Of a stretch of DNA of 64,000 nucleotides, positions 51,354 to 61,908 are shown piece by piece. The DNA lies in contig NZ_CP134949.1 in the NCBI RefSeq assembly GCF_032116555.1, positions 868,001-932,000 on the forward strand, in the 5' to 3' direction. The DNA comes from Halobaculum sp. XH14 (GTDB lineage Archaea > Halobacteriota > Halobacteria > Halobacteriales > Haloferacaceae). The notes beneath the pieces were generated by a model. The model was given only the letters and a program-made list of their open reading frames with translations. It did not search any database and was not told the origin of the DNA. The translations under genes and the position numbers were made by a program. Each line of letters begins with the position of its first letter. Within the stretch, counting starts at the first letter, position 1.

Positions 51354-52500
51354 TGACCAGGTTGTCCAGGTTGTCGTCGCTCTCCTGGCGGATCTCGTCG
51401 ATGTTGTCCTGGGCCTCGATGGCGACCTGCTGGAGCTCCTTGATGCGCGGGACGTTCGTCACGCCCGACAGCAGGATGACCGACGCGACGAAGCCGGAGC
51501 CCGTGACGGGGTAGTCGCCGCCGCGGACCTCCATCGAGCCGGTCTGCTCCTCGAGCCACTTCCGGCCGCGCTCGATCCCCTTCCGGTTGAGGTGCTGGGG
51601 CGGCCCCGCCATGACGAGCAGGGCGCGCTCGGCGCCCTCGATCTCGCAGGGCAGGGTGAGCCGCCCGAGCGCCGCCTTCCGGACGAGCGACGTGATTCGG
51701 TTCGTCGTGTGGGCGGTGTCGAGACCGTCCGTGCCGCCGTCGTCGCCGGTGAGCCGCGAGAGCAGGCCGCCCGAGGACTGCTCTTCGACCTCCTCGCTGG
51801 CGTACCCCACCGTCGAGACGCCGCCGCCCGACAGCGTGTTGATGATCTCGCTGGAGTCGACGACGGATTCGGCGACCTCCTGGCCGGCCTCGACCTCGCC
51901 GGCACCGAAGAGGATGCCGAACCGCTTGACGATCTCCTCGTTGATCTCGTCGTAGCCGCCCGAGACCGACTCGCCGGTCTTGCGCCACGCGTCGTTGTCG
52001 AACACCATGAGGTTGTCCACCTCACGGACGAACGTCTGGAACGAGCGCGCCGCGTTGAGGGTGTAGATGCCACCCTCGTCCGAGCCCGGCAGGATGCCCA
52101 GCCCGTACACCGGTTCGGTGTAGATGCGCTTGAGGTGCTTTGCGAGCACGGGCGAACCGCCCGACCCGGTGCCGCCGCCCAGCCCGGCGACCACGAGGAA
52201 CGCGTCGACCTCGTGGACCGGGATGGAGTCGATGGCCCCCTGCACCTCGTCGATGTCCTCCTCGGCGATTTCCGCGCCGAGTTCGTTGTCGGCGCCGACC
52301 CCGTGCCCCTTGACGCGCGACTGACCGATGAGCACGCGCTGGTCCTCCGGGATGTTCTCCAGTCCCATGAGGTCGGCTTTCGCCGTGTTGACTGCGACCG
52401 CGGCGCGAACGATGTCGCTCCCCGTCCGGCGGTCGTAGTCGACGAACGTATCGACGATCTTTCCCCCCGCCTGACCGAACCCGATGAGTGCGAGTTTCAT
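51319..52500 (-). CDS. CetZ tubulin-like cytoskeletal GTPase
   Basis: A 393-aa tubulin/FtsZ-superfamily GTPase. MKLALIGFGQAGGKIVD is the N-terminal strand, AGLGGGTGSGGSPVLA the tubulin signature and SFQTFVREVDNLMVFDNDAWR a later conserved block. The C-terminus is acidic (DEDELESLF). CetZ proteins control haloarchaeal cell shape and motility, distinct from FtsZ in division. Synteny with the downstream membrane protein and cofC suggests it is the CetZ1 ortholog. A Shine-Dalgarno AGGAGGGG (52507-52514) shows it has a true 5' leader. Confidence 0.93.
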   Translation of the reverse strand: MKLALIGFGQAGGKIVDTFVDYDRRTGSDIVRAAVAVNTAKADLMGLENIPEDQRVLIGQSRVKGHGVGADNELGAEIAEEDIDEVQGAIDSIPVHEVDAFLVVAGLGGGTGSGGSPVLAKHLKRIYTEPVYGLGILPGSDEGGIYTLNAARSFQTFVREVDNLMVFDNDAWRKTGESVSGGYDEINEEIVKRFGILFGAGEVEAGQEVAESVVDSSEIINTLSGGGVSTVGYASEEVEEQSSGGLLSRLTGDDGGTDGLDTAHTTNRITSLVRKAALGRLTLPCEIEGAERALLVMAGPPQHLNRKGIERGRKWLEEQTGSMEVRGGDYPVTGSGFVASVILLSGVTNVPRIKELQQVAIEAQDNIDEIRQESDDNLDNLVSDDEDELESLF

Positions 52501-52506
52501 GCGTCT

Positions 52507-52549
52507 CCCCTCCTCATTAGGCGAGAGACAGTTGTACCGCGGGTAAAAG
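52507..52549 (-). promoter_or_regulatory. cetZ TATA box and Shine-Dalgarno
   Basis: On the minus strand AGGAGGGG (52507-52514) lies six bases before the ATG, and CCTTTTA (52543-52549) lies 43-49 bases before it. That predicts a leader of about 20 bases, unlike the usual haloarchaeal leaderless start. The remaining gap, 52550-52850, holds no gene. Confidence 0.6.
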
Positions 52550-52850
52550 GTTTGTGATGCGGGTATCGTTCTTGAGAGCCCTGACCCGCCCGACGGGGGC
52601 CTGAAACCGCACGACTGCGGCCGTGTGAGCTTACGACTCCGCCGCGGTCCGAGCGTCCGACGCCTGTCTGACGCGCCATGAGTACGATCCTTTAGGAGGC
52701 CCTTTCCGCATTAGTTACTTCCGTCATAACGGGTATCCTGTCGGGAACTATCGGTCACAAACTGGCTTCCGCTCGCGTTCGTCGGCGAGTTCGTCGCGGG
52801 GACCACGCCCATCGAGGCCGGTGGAGGCGACTCGAGCGGCGGTGAACTGC

Positions 52851-53789
52851 TTACGCGGGCGTCCCCGCCGGACTGGTCGCGTCGCGCCGGCCCGACAGGC
52901 CGAGGTAGTCGGCGAACGTGGTGAGATCCGCCTCCGTCCGGCCGAACGCGTCGAGGTCGTTGTCGGGCGTCGTGTGGTTCATCCGCAGCGAGCGGTACTG
53001 GTCGGGACCCAGTTTGAACCCGAGCGTCCCGAGGACCGTGAGCCCGACGCGGGCCAGCCCCATCGGGAGCCCGACGACCCTGACGGATTTGCCCTCGGAC
53101 TCGTACACCATGTCAGCGATCTCCCGGAGCGTGAGCACGTCCGGCCCGCCGACGTGGTACAGCTCGCCCAGGTGCCGTTCCTCCTCGAGCGCGTCGGCGA
53201 GGATCGGCACCAGGTCCCCGACCCAGATTGGCTGGAACGGCGTCCGGCCGCCGCCCGGGAGCGGGTAGACCGGCAGGGCGGGAGCGAACAGCCGCTTCAT
53301 CTCCTTCGTGAACGAGACGAACTCGCCGCCGTCGCCGAAGACGACCGAGGGGCGGAAGATGACGTGGGGCACGTCGCCGTCCCGGACCGCCTCCTCCGCG
53401 CGGCCCTTCGCCCGCAGGAAGTCCGTACTCCCCCCCGAGTCGGCACCGAGCCCGGACATCTGCAGGAAGCAGTCGACGTCGGCCCCCTCGGCCTCCCCGA
53501 GGAGGTTCTCCGTTCCCCGCCGGTGGACCCTGTCGTGCATCTCGTTGCCGCCCGCCGGCCTGAACAGCGGGGAGAGCGAAACGAGGTTCACCACCGCGTC
53601 CATGCCGTCGGCGGCGCCGTCGATGGAGTCGGCGTCGCTCACGTCGCCCGCGAGCGTCTCCACGCCGTCGGGCAGATCAGCCCCGCCGGGCGAGCGCGAC
53701 ATCGCCGTGACGTCGTGGCCGCGCTCGGACAGCTCCCGACAGAGGTACGTGCCGATGAAGCCCGTGCCACCCGCGATGAGGACCTTCAT
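52851..53789 (-). CDS. NAD(P)-binding Rossmann protein, NDUFA9-like short-chain dehydrogenase
   Basis: A 312-aa extended-SDR-type protein. The coenzyme motif MKVLIAGGTGFIGTYLCREL begins the protein, followed by VETLAGDVSDADSIDGAADGMDAVVNLVSL and HVIFRPSVVFGDGGEF. The absence of a clear catalytic YxxxK in a normal position and the GRTPFQPIWVGDLVPILADAL block suit the atypical SDR5 group near the NDUFA9 subunit of complex I and related quinone/steroid epimerase-like enzymes. The substrate is unknown. It is divergent from pyrG with a 149-base gap. Confidence 0.87.
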   Translation of the reverse strand: MKVLIAGGTGFIGTYLCRELSERGHDVTAMSRSPGGADLPDGVETLAGDVSDADSIDGAADGMDAVVNLVSLSPLFRPAGGNEMHDRVHRRGTENLLGEAEGADVDCFLQMSGLGADSGGSTDFLRAKGRAEEAVRDGDVPHVIFRPSVVFGDGGEFVSFTKEMKRLFAPALPVYPLPGGGRTPFQPIWVGDLVPILADALEEERHLGELYHVGGPDVLTLREIADMVYESEGKSVRVVGLPMGLARVGLTVLGTLGFKLGPDQYRSLRMNHTTPDNDLDAFGRTEADLTTFADYLGLSGRRDATSPAGTPA

Positions 53790-53815
53790 GCGTCCCGACG
53801 TTGACGCGGACGTGA

Positions 53816-55611
<1,796 letters not shown>

Positions 55612-55612
<1 letters not shown>

Positions 55613-56529
55613 TGGTCGACGCCGAGTCGTTCATCGAGGAGGCGACCGCCGAGATCGCCGAGGCGGTCGGCGAGTCGAACGCGGTCATCGCGCTCTCGGG
55701 CGGGGTGGACTCGTCGGTCGCGGCCGCGCTCGCCTACCGTGCCATCGGCGACCGGCTCACTCCGGTGTACGTCGACACCGGGCTGATGCGGAAGGGCGAG
55801 ACCGAGTCCATCCGCGAGACGTTCGCGTTCATGGACTCGCTCCGGGTCGTCGAGGCGGGGGACCGCTTCCTCGACGCGCTGGCGGGCGTCACCGACCCCG
55901 AGGAGAAGCGCCACGTCATCGGCGAGGGGTTCATCCGCGAGTTCGAGCGCGAGGCGACGGAGGCCGACGCCGACTACCTCGTGCAGGGAACGATCTACCC
56001 CGACCGCATCGAGAGCGAGGGGAACATCAAGTCCCACCACAACGTCGGGGGGCTGCCGGACGTGGTCGACTTCGAGGGCATCGTCGAACCGGTCCGCGAC
56101 CTGTACAAGGACGAGGTCCGGGAGGTCGCCCGCGCGCTCGACCTGGAGGAAGTCGTCTCCGAGCGCATGCCGTTCCCCGGCCCCGGCCTGGCGGTCCGCA
56201 TCGTCGGCGAGGTGACCCGCGAGAAGGCCGCGGTGGCCCGCGAGGCGTGCCACGTCGTCGAGGAGGAGACGGAAGAACACGACCCCTGGCAGGCGTTCGC
56301 GGCCGTGCTCGGCAAGGCGACCGGCGTGAAGGGCGACAACCGCGTCCACGGCTGGGTGGTGGCGGTCCGGTCGGTCGAATCACGGGATGGGATGACCGCC
56401 CGGGCGCAGGAACTCCCGTGGGAGACGCTCCAGCGCATCCAGTCGCGGATCACGGGCGAGAACGAGAACGTCGCTCGGGTGGTGTACGACGTGACCCACA
56501 AGCCGCCCGCGACGATCGAGTACGAGTAG
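55612..56529 (+). CDS. guaA: GMP synthase, ATP-pyrophosphatase subunit
   Basis: A 305-aa archaeal GMP synthase subunit B: the ATP pyrophosphatase loop is [20 protein letters not shown]; the dimerisation part has [19 protein letters not shown] and closes [17 protein letters not shown]. It lacks the glutaminase domain, which archaea encode as a separate gene that is not in this window. Coupling to pyrG by TGATG and a perfect ribosome-binding site suggests joint control of CTP and GMP supply. A T-run (56549-56555) after the stop is a likely terminator. Confidence 0.96.
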
Positions 56530-56676
56530 TTCTCTTCGTAGGGGACGGGTTTTTCCGTCGGTGCTTCGAACTTTTGGGGGGTTCTCGGCCTGTGGCGACT
56601 GGTTCGGAAGCCTCTGTGATTCTCCGTTCTCCAGGTGTCGCATTCGGTCCTGTCCCGGGTGTCGTGACGGCTACCT

Positions 56677-56885
56677 CGAAAGCCCCCGCCTGGCTACGCT
56701 CCCGCGGCACGCTCCGTGCTCCTCGCGCTCGCTTCGCTCGCGCTGTGGTGCTTGAGGCGCCGGGGTTCGCGTACCCAGCCGGCCCCTTTCAGTCCCACCC
56801 ACCCCGACCGCCCCGCACCACAGCCTCCCCAGCCGATTCGCTCGTCGCTCCGCTCCTCGCTCATCCCTCGCGCGCGCCGACCGCA
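56677..56885 (-). repeat. dispersed element, inverted copy
   Basis: Opens with the shared end CGAAAGCCCCCGCC (56677-56690), holds the inverted core GGCCCCTTTCAGTCCC near 56781-56796, and the CTCCCCAGCCGATTCGCTCG module near 56830. It is the first of two elements back to back in the 800-base gap 56530-57331; no gene lies in that gap. Confidence 0.65.
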
Positions 56886-56900
56886 CCGGTTGGACAGAGT

Positions 56901-57196
56901 CACGTGGCGCGCGGCGGTCGAGCGCTAGCGAGACCGCTCGTGCGAGGGACGAGCATCGCAGCGACCGAAGGGAGCGAGAAGCGCAGGAGGCTGGGGAGGA
57001 TGAGGTGCTGTGCGGTTGCGGTGGGTGGGACTGAAAGGGGCCGCGGCGCTCGACGACGGCGCGGACCGTCAAGCACCGTGGTTCGAGAGAGCGGAGCTCT
57101 CTCGTCATCACGAAAATCTTCGATTTTCGAACGACTCCGCTCGCGTGAGCCTCGCACGAGCGGTCTCGCTAACGCTCGACCGCCGCGCGCCACGTG
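56901..57196 (+). repeat. MITE-like element with 46-bp terminal inverted repeats
   Basis: Left end 56901-56946 (begins CACGTGGCGCGCGG) and right end 57151-57196 (ends CCGCGCGCCACGTG) are inverted copies with one mismatch in 46 bases. Inside are the core GGGACTGAAAGGGGCCGC (57027-57044), the 69-base block identical to 37495-37563, and its hairpins CGAGAGAGC-GGA-GCTCTCTCG (57084-57104) and CGAAAATC-TTC-GATTTTCG (57111-57129). No flanking target duplication is evident. The element codes for no recognisable transposase. Confidence 0.75.
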
Positions 57197-57331
57197 GCTC
57201 GTCCAGTCGAGTGCGGTCGGCGCGTGCAGGCGGGTCGCCGTGCTCGCGAGCGAACGTGGAACCGGGGACGAACTCACGCCGACCACGGAACGAGAGGGCA
57301 TTTTACAACCACACGCCGGCAACCCCAGGGT

Positions 57332-58588
57332 ATGACAGCCGATCGCACGAGCGCCGGGTTCAAGCGGCGAACCCGTCTCGCCGAGGCGCGAACGACCCTT
57401 CTCGAGGCCGTCCAGCGCCACGGGCGAACCGAGCAGGTTCCCCTCACGGAGGCCGACGGCCGCGCGGTCGCCGGGACCGTGAGCGCGCCGCGGGCCGTCC
57501 CGGCCTACGACCGGGCCGCGATGGACGGCTGGGCGGTGCGAGCAGAGGACACCTTCGGCGCGTCGGGGCGCTCGCCGGCGGTGCTCCGGGCGAGCGACGG
57601 CGCGGCCGTCCCGAACGGGGCCGTGCGCGTCCAGACCGGCGAGGAACTGCCCGACGGCGCGGACGCCGTCGTCGCGGTCGAGGGGACCGAGGAACTCGGC
57701 ACCGAAGTCGAGGTGTTCGACGCCGTCGCGGCCGGCGAGAACGTCGGCGAGACGGGCGAGGACGTCACGGCGGGCCAGCCTCTCCACGAGCCGCCCCGTC
57801 GCCTCCGGCCCTCGGACCTCGGCCTGCTGAAATCCGTCGGCCTCGACACGGTCGAGGTGTTCGAGCGGCCGCGCGTGTCCGTCGTCCCGACCGGAGAGGA
57901 GCTCGTGCAGGCCGATCCTCGGCCCGGCGAGACGATCGAGACGAACGGGCTGACCGTCTCCCGGCTGGCCGAGCGCTGGGGGGCCGACGCCACGTACCGG
58001 GAGGTCGTCACCGACGACGAGGACGCGCTGGCGGCGGCGGTCGAGCGCGACCTCGCTCACGACGTGGTCGTCACCACCGGCGGCTCCTCGGTGGGCGAGC
58101 GCGACCTCGTCCCGGACGTCGTCGCGGACCTCGGCGAGGTGCTGGTCCACGGGGTCGCGGTCAAGCCCGGGCATCCGGTCGCGCTCGGCGTCGTCGAGGA
58201 CACGCCGGTCGTGATGCTCCCCGGCTACCCGGTGTCCTGTCTCGTCACCGCCGTCCAGTTGCTCCGCCCGGTGTTGAAGCGCGTCGGCGGTCTCCCCGCC
58301 GGCCCGTCCCCGACACGTCGGGCGACCCTGACCGGGAAGGTCGCCTCGGAGCCCGGGATCCGGACGTTCGCACGGGTGACTCTCTCGGACCGCTCGGACC
58401 GCTCGGACCGCTCCGACCCACCGGGCGGTGACGGTCCCGCGCTCGCGGCCGACCCGGTCAGGGCCTCGGGGGCCGGCGTCCTCTCGTCGGTCGCGCTGGC
58501 CGACGGTTGGGTCGTCGTGCCCGAGTCGCGGGAGGGTGTCGACGCCGGCGACGCGGTCGACGTCGAACTGTGGGAGGTGGACGAATGA
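57332..58588 (+). CDS. moeA: molybdopterin molybdenumtransferase, MoeA (first copy)
   Basis: A 418-aa enzyme that inserts molybdate into adenylated molybdopterin. PAYDRAAMDGWAVRAEDTFG is the domain-I signature; GEELPDGADAVVAVEGTEEL, SVVPTGEELV, VVTTGGSSVGERD and VKPGHPVALGVV mark domains II and III, and LPGYPVSCLV is the conserved turn. Ser-Asp-Arg is repeated near residue 355 (RVTLSDRSDRSDRSDPPGG), encoded by 9-base repeats near 58385-58411. ATTTTACAACC is a TATA box at about -27. It is coupled to the second moeA by ATGA. Confidence 0.95.
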   Translation: MTADRTSAGFKRRTRLAEARTTLLEAVQRHGRTEQVPLTEADGRAVAGTVSAPRAVPAYDRAAMDGWAVRAEDTFGASGRSPAVLRASDGAAVPNGAVRVQTGEELPDGADAVVAVEGTEELGTEVEVFDAVAAGENVGETGEDVTAGQPLHEPPRRLRPSDLGLLKSVGLDTVEVFERPRVSVVPTGEELVQADPRPGETIETNGLTVSRLAERWGADATYREVVTDDEDALAAAVERDLAHDVVVTTGGSSVGERDLVPDVVADLGEVLVHGVAVKPGHPVALGVVEDTPVVMLPGYPVSCLVTAVQLLRPVLKRVGGLPAGPSPTRRATLTGKVASEPGIRTFARVTLSDRSDRSDRSDPPGGDGPALAADPVRASGAGVLSSVALADGWVVVPESREGVDAGDAVDVELWEVDE

Positions 58589-60636
58589 GCGACGAGCGCG
58601 ACGACGGCGGGAACGACCGCCACGACGGCGACGGTCACGATCACGGCGCGGTCGACGCCGGCGACCACGGCGACCACGGCGACCACGGCGACCACGGCGA
58701 CCACGGCGACCACGGCCCGGACCGGAAGGAGTTCCGCGACCTGGCCACGCCGGAAGCGGCCCACGAGGCGATCGCCTCGCTGGACCTCGCGTCGGACCCT
58801 GAATCCGTCCCGCTCGCCGAGGCACGGGGGCGGGTGCTCGCCGAGCGCGTCGACGCCGACCTCGACGTCCCGGGGTTCGACCGGGCGTCGATGGACGGCT
58901 ACGCGGTCCGAGCGCGGGACACGTTCGGGGCCGACGAGGCCGACCCCGCGCGACTCGAACTCGCGGGCGTGGTCCACGCCGGCGCGGAACCCGAGGTGAC
59001 AGTCGAGTCCGGGACGTGTGCGGAGATCTCCACGGGCGCGGTGATGCCCGACGGGGCGGACGCGGTGGTGATGGTCGAGCGGACGAGCCAGTCCGGGGAC
59101 ACGATCGAGATCCGGACCGCGGTCACGCCGGGCGAGCACGTCATGTTCGCGGGCGCGGACGTCGCCGCCGGCGCGCGGGCGCTCGGCCCCGGCACGGAGT
59201 TGACGCCACGCGAGGTCGGCCTGCTCTCGGCGCTCGGACGCGACGAGGTCACGGTTCGCGGAAAACCGACGGTCGGGGTCGTCTCCACCGGCGACGAACT
59301 GGTCCGGCCGGGCGGGGAGCTCCACAGCGAGCGCGGGCAGATCTACGACGTGAACAGCTACACCGTCGCCGCGGGGATCGAGGAGGCCGGCGGCGAACCG
59401 CGCCTCTACCCCCACGCCGGCGACGACTACGAGGAGATGGAGCGCCTGCTCGTCGAGGCCAGCGAGGAATGTGATCTCGTGCTCTCCTCCGGGTCGACGT
59501 CGGCCTCGGCGGTCGACGTCGTCTACCGCGTCATCGAGGCGCGCGGCGACCTGCTGCTCCACGGCGTCGCGGTCAAGCCGGGCAAGCCGATGCTCGTCGG
59601 GCGCGTCGGGGAGTCGGCGTACGTCGGCCTCCCGGGCTACCCCGTCTCGGCGCTCACCATCTTCCGGACGTTCGTCGCGCCGGCCATCCGCGAGGCGGCA
59701 GGGAAGCCGGAGCCCCGGACCGCGACCGTCGCGGGGACGATGGCCGTTCGGGAGCGCTACGCGGAGGGCAGGATGCGGCTCATGCCCGTGGGACTGGTCG
59801 AGCGCGGGCCGGCAGGCCCGGACGGCGGCGGCGACGCCGCCGGAGCCGGGAACGTTCTCGTCTACCCAGTCGACAAGGGCTCGGGCGCGACGACGAGCCT
59901 CGTCGAGGCCGACGGCGTCGTGGTCGTCGACCCGGACACGGAGTATCTCGCCGAGGGCGAGGCGGTCGAGGTGCAACTGTTCTCGCCGGACGTGCGCCCG
60001 CCGACCGCCTTCGGCGTCGGCGAGGACGACCCGGCGCTCTCGCGCCTGCTCGACCGGCTGGACCGGCCGCGCTACCTCCCGGCCGGGAGCCGCGGCGGGC
60101 TCCGCAGACTCCGGGACGGCGTCCCGGACTTCGCCGTCGCGGCCGGGCCGATCGAGCGGGACCCCGACGCGGTCGACCTCGGCGGCTGGACCCGCGAGTG
60201 GGGACTGGTCGTCCCCGCGGGCAACCCGGACGACGTGACGGGGATCGGCGACCTCGCGGACCGCGAACTCCGGTTCGTCAACCGCGACGCGAACTCCGGG
60301 CTCCGGACGAGCCTCGGGAACGCGGTCGCCGACCTGGCGGCCGAGCGCGGCGTGGACCGACACGAACTCGTCGAGGCCATCGACGGCTTCGACCGCTCGG
60401 TCCGGGCCCACGAGTCGCCCGCCCGGCGCGTGTTCGGGGGCGATGCGGACGCGGGCCCGGGCCTGCGCGCGACCGCGGAGAAACTCGGTGCCGGATTCGT
60501 CTCGCTCGGCGAGCAGGACGTCCGCGTGCTCGCCAACCCGGGCCGCGTGGAGAAGCCCGGCGTCATCGAGCTCCGCGAGGTCCTCCGTGACTTCGACGAC
60601 GTGCTGGAGGGACTGGCCGGCTATGGGGGCGAGTAA
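58585..60636 (+). CDS. MoeA fused to a periplasmic-binding-like domain, with His-rich N-terminus
   Basis: A 683-aa protein. The N-terminus has a His/Gly/Asp run, with Gly-Asp-His repeated six times at residues 26-43. The MoeA part (about 50-450) includes PGFDRASMDGYAVRARDTFG, GAVMPDGADAVVMVERTSQ, GVVSTGDELVRPGG, LSSGSTSASAVDVVY and VAVKPGKPMLVG. The C-terminal 200 residues (DFAVAAGPIERDPDAVDL, LVVPAGNPDDVTGIGDLADRELRFVNRDANSGLRTSL) are a periplasmic-binding-protein-like (PBP_like) domain thought to bind molybdate or tungstate. A ribosome-binding site GGAGGTGG (58573-58580) precedes the overlapping start. Confidence 0.93.
   Translation: MSDERDDGGNDRHDGDGHDHGAVDAGDHGDHGDHGDHGDHGDHGPDRKEFRDLATPEAAHEAIASLDLASDPESVPLAEARGRVLAERVDADLDVPGFDRASMDGYAVRARDTFGADEADPARLELAGVVHAGAEPEVTVESGTCAEISTGAVMPDGADAVVMVERTSQSGDTIEIRTAVTPGEHVMFAGADVAAGARALGPGTELTPREVGLLSALGRDEVTVRGKPTVGVVSTGDELVRPGGELHSERGQIYDVNSYTVAAGIEEAGGEPRLYPHAGDDYEEMERLLVEASEECDLVLSSGSTSASAVDVVYRVIEARGDLLLHGVAVKPGKPMLVGRVGESAYVGLPGYPVSALTIFRTFVAPAIREAAGKPEPRTATVAGTMAVRERYAEGRMRLMPVGLVERGPAGPDGGGDAAGAGNVLVYPVDKGSGATTSLVEADGVVVVDPDTEYLAEGEAVEVQLFSPDVRPPTAFGVGEDDPALSRLLDRLDRPRYLPAGSRGGLRRLRDGVPDFAVAAGPIERDPDAVDLGGWTREWGLVVPAGNPDDVTGIGDLADRELRFVNRDANSGLRTSLGNAVADLAAERGVDRHELVEAIDGFDRSVRAHESPARRVFGGDADAGPGLRATAEKLGAGFVSLGEQDVRVLANPGRVEKPGVIELREVLRDFDDVLEGLAGYGGE
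58660..58713 (+). repeat. six 9-base tandem repeats encoding Gly-Asp-His
   Basis: The unit GGCGACCAC is repeated six times without change, in frame, to give (GDH)6. Perfect identity at third codon positions points to replication slippage, and the length probably varies between strains. His-Asp runs can bind nickel, zinc or other metals. Confidence 0.85.
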
Positions 60637-60689
60637 TCCGCCGTGCGGTGGCGCGGCGGCCGCGCCCCGTGCGCGGCCGAACCGCGCGA

Positions 60690-60770
60690 GGGATGAGCAC
60701 CGCACGCGAGCGAAGCGAGCGAGGAGCGCAATCGGCTGGGGAGGCCGTGGTGTGGTGCGGTTTCAGGTGA
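60690..60770 (+). repeat. partial dispersed element after the second moeA
   Basis: GCGAGGGATGAGCACCGCACG, GAGCGAAGCGAGCGAGGAGCG, then AATCGGCTGGGGAGGCCGTGG match modules found inverted at 6750 and 56830. The core and hairpin block are missing. It occupies most of the 231-base gap between the convergent moeA and phoU genes. Confidence 0.55.
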
Positions 60771-60867
60771 GCTAGCAGCAGCTAGGTTCGTCCGCTTCAC
60801 AGCCCACCGAACGACGGGAAACACGGGCCGAGAACACGGCACCCGACGAAGAACGAGAACCCGCAGT

Positions 60868-61884
60868 CTACGGCGTCGGAGCGGCCTTCTGGAGCGCCGT
60901 CTCGGCGATGTTTCCGCCGTAGTCGGCCGAGCGGGACACCGAGTCGACGATGAGTCCGAGCAGCTGTGCCCGTGCCGGCTCCTGGTCGCGGAGCAGCGCG
61001 TCGATGCTCCGGGCGCGCTCGTCGATGTCGAGCACCGAGGCGCGCGCCTCGTTGGCGAGGTCGGTCGCCTCGCGGTTCTCGTCGGCAAACAGCGCGTCCA
61101 TCGCCAGATCGACGACCTGGCGGGCGTCCGCCTCGATCTCCTCGATGGCCTCGATGACCTCCGCCGGGACCTCCGCGTCGCCGTCCTCCTCCAGTAGCTG
61201 GAGCGTCAGGTGGGCGATCTTCGTCGCGTGGTCGCCGACGCGCTCAAGCTGGCGGGCGCTCGCGTGGTAGTCGAAGCAGGTCTCCCGACCGACCCCGAGC
61301 TCCTCGGCCGCCTTCGGGGTGCGGAGCGTCGCGCGGAAGATGCGCGAGACGACCTTGTGGAGCCGGTCCACGTCGTCGTCGCGCTGGACGACGTCCTTGG
61401 CCATGTCCGCGTCGCCCTCCGCGAGCGCGGCGACCGCGTCCTCCAGCATCGAGAGCGCGATGAGCCGCATCCGGGTGACGGCGTTGTGGATCGAGAGCTC
61501 CGAGGAGTCGAGCAGGTCGCGGATGACGACGCGCTCGCGGGTCTCCTCCAGCACCTCGAGGCCGACCAGGCTCTGGGTGCAGTCGCGGATCGTCCGTCGC
61601 TGGTCGTTGCTGATGCGCGAGGTCTCCAGCGAGATGATGTCGAACCCGGAGACGTACATCGTCATGACCGCGCGCGTCAGTTCGTCGTCCTCCAGGTCGC
61701 CGATGTCGAGCGAGCCCTCGGCCCGCTCCTCCTCGCTTCTGGGCGTCAGAAACAGCGAGTCGTCCTCGGGGTAGAACTCGACGGTGCTGCCCGCGCTCAC
61801 GCCGTTCTCGGTCGCCCAGTCCTTGGGAATCGACACGGTGTACGTGGACCCGCCCGTCACCTGCACCTTCCTGGTCTCGACCAT
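60868..61884 (-). CDS. phosphate signalling regulator, AbrB domain fused to PhoU domains
   Basis: A 338-aa regulator. The N-terminal MVETRKVQVTGGSTYTVSIPKDWATENGVSAGSTVEFY is a SpoVT/AbrB-type DNA-binding fold; two PhoU repeats follow (about 110-210, with SMLEDAVAALAEGDADMAKDVVQRDDDVDRLHKVVSR, and 215-320). PhoU domains bind Pst transporters and metals and keep phosphate uptake in check; the fused AbrB domain allows direct promoter binding. The ATG at 61882-61884 is chosen because the TATA box lies 25-31 bases upstream; an upstream ATG at 61911 overlaps that box. It is divergent from pstS. Confidence 0.93.
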   Translation of the reverse strand: MVETRKVQVTGGSTYTVSIPKDWATENGVSAGSTVEFYPEDDSLFLTPRSEEERAEGSLDIGDLEDDELTRAVMTMYVSGFDIISLETSRISNDQRRTIRDCTQSLVGLEVLEETRERVVIRDLLDSSELSIHNAVTRMRLIALSMLEDAVAALAEGDADMAKDVVQRDDDVDRLHKVVSRIFRATLRTPKAAEELGVGRETCFDYHASARQLERVGDHATKIAHLTLQLLEEDGDAEVPAEVIEAIEEIEADARQVVDLAMDALFADENREATDLANEARASVLDIDERARSIDALLRDQEPARAQLLGLIVDSVSRSADYGGNIAETALQKAAPTP

Positions 61885-61908
61885 ATCCTCGATAGTCGGC
61901 GGGTACAG

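Noticed and set aside
56893-57205. Target-site duplication flanking the MITE-like element.
   Set aside because: Bases on the two sides (GACAGAGT and GCTCGTCC) do not match.
58628-58720. A histidine-rich stand-alone metallochaperone in front of the second moeA.
   Set aside because: The His tract is in frame with the MoeA domain and follows a good ribosome-binding site, so it is simply its N-terminus.
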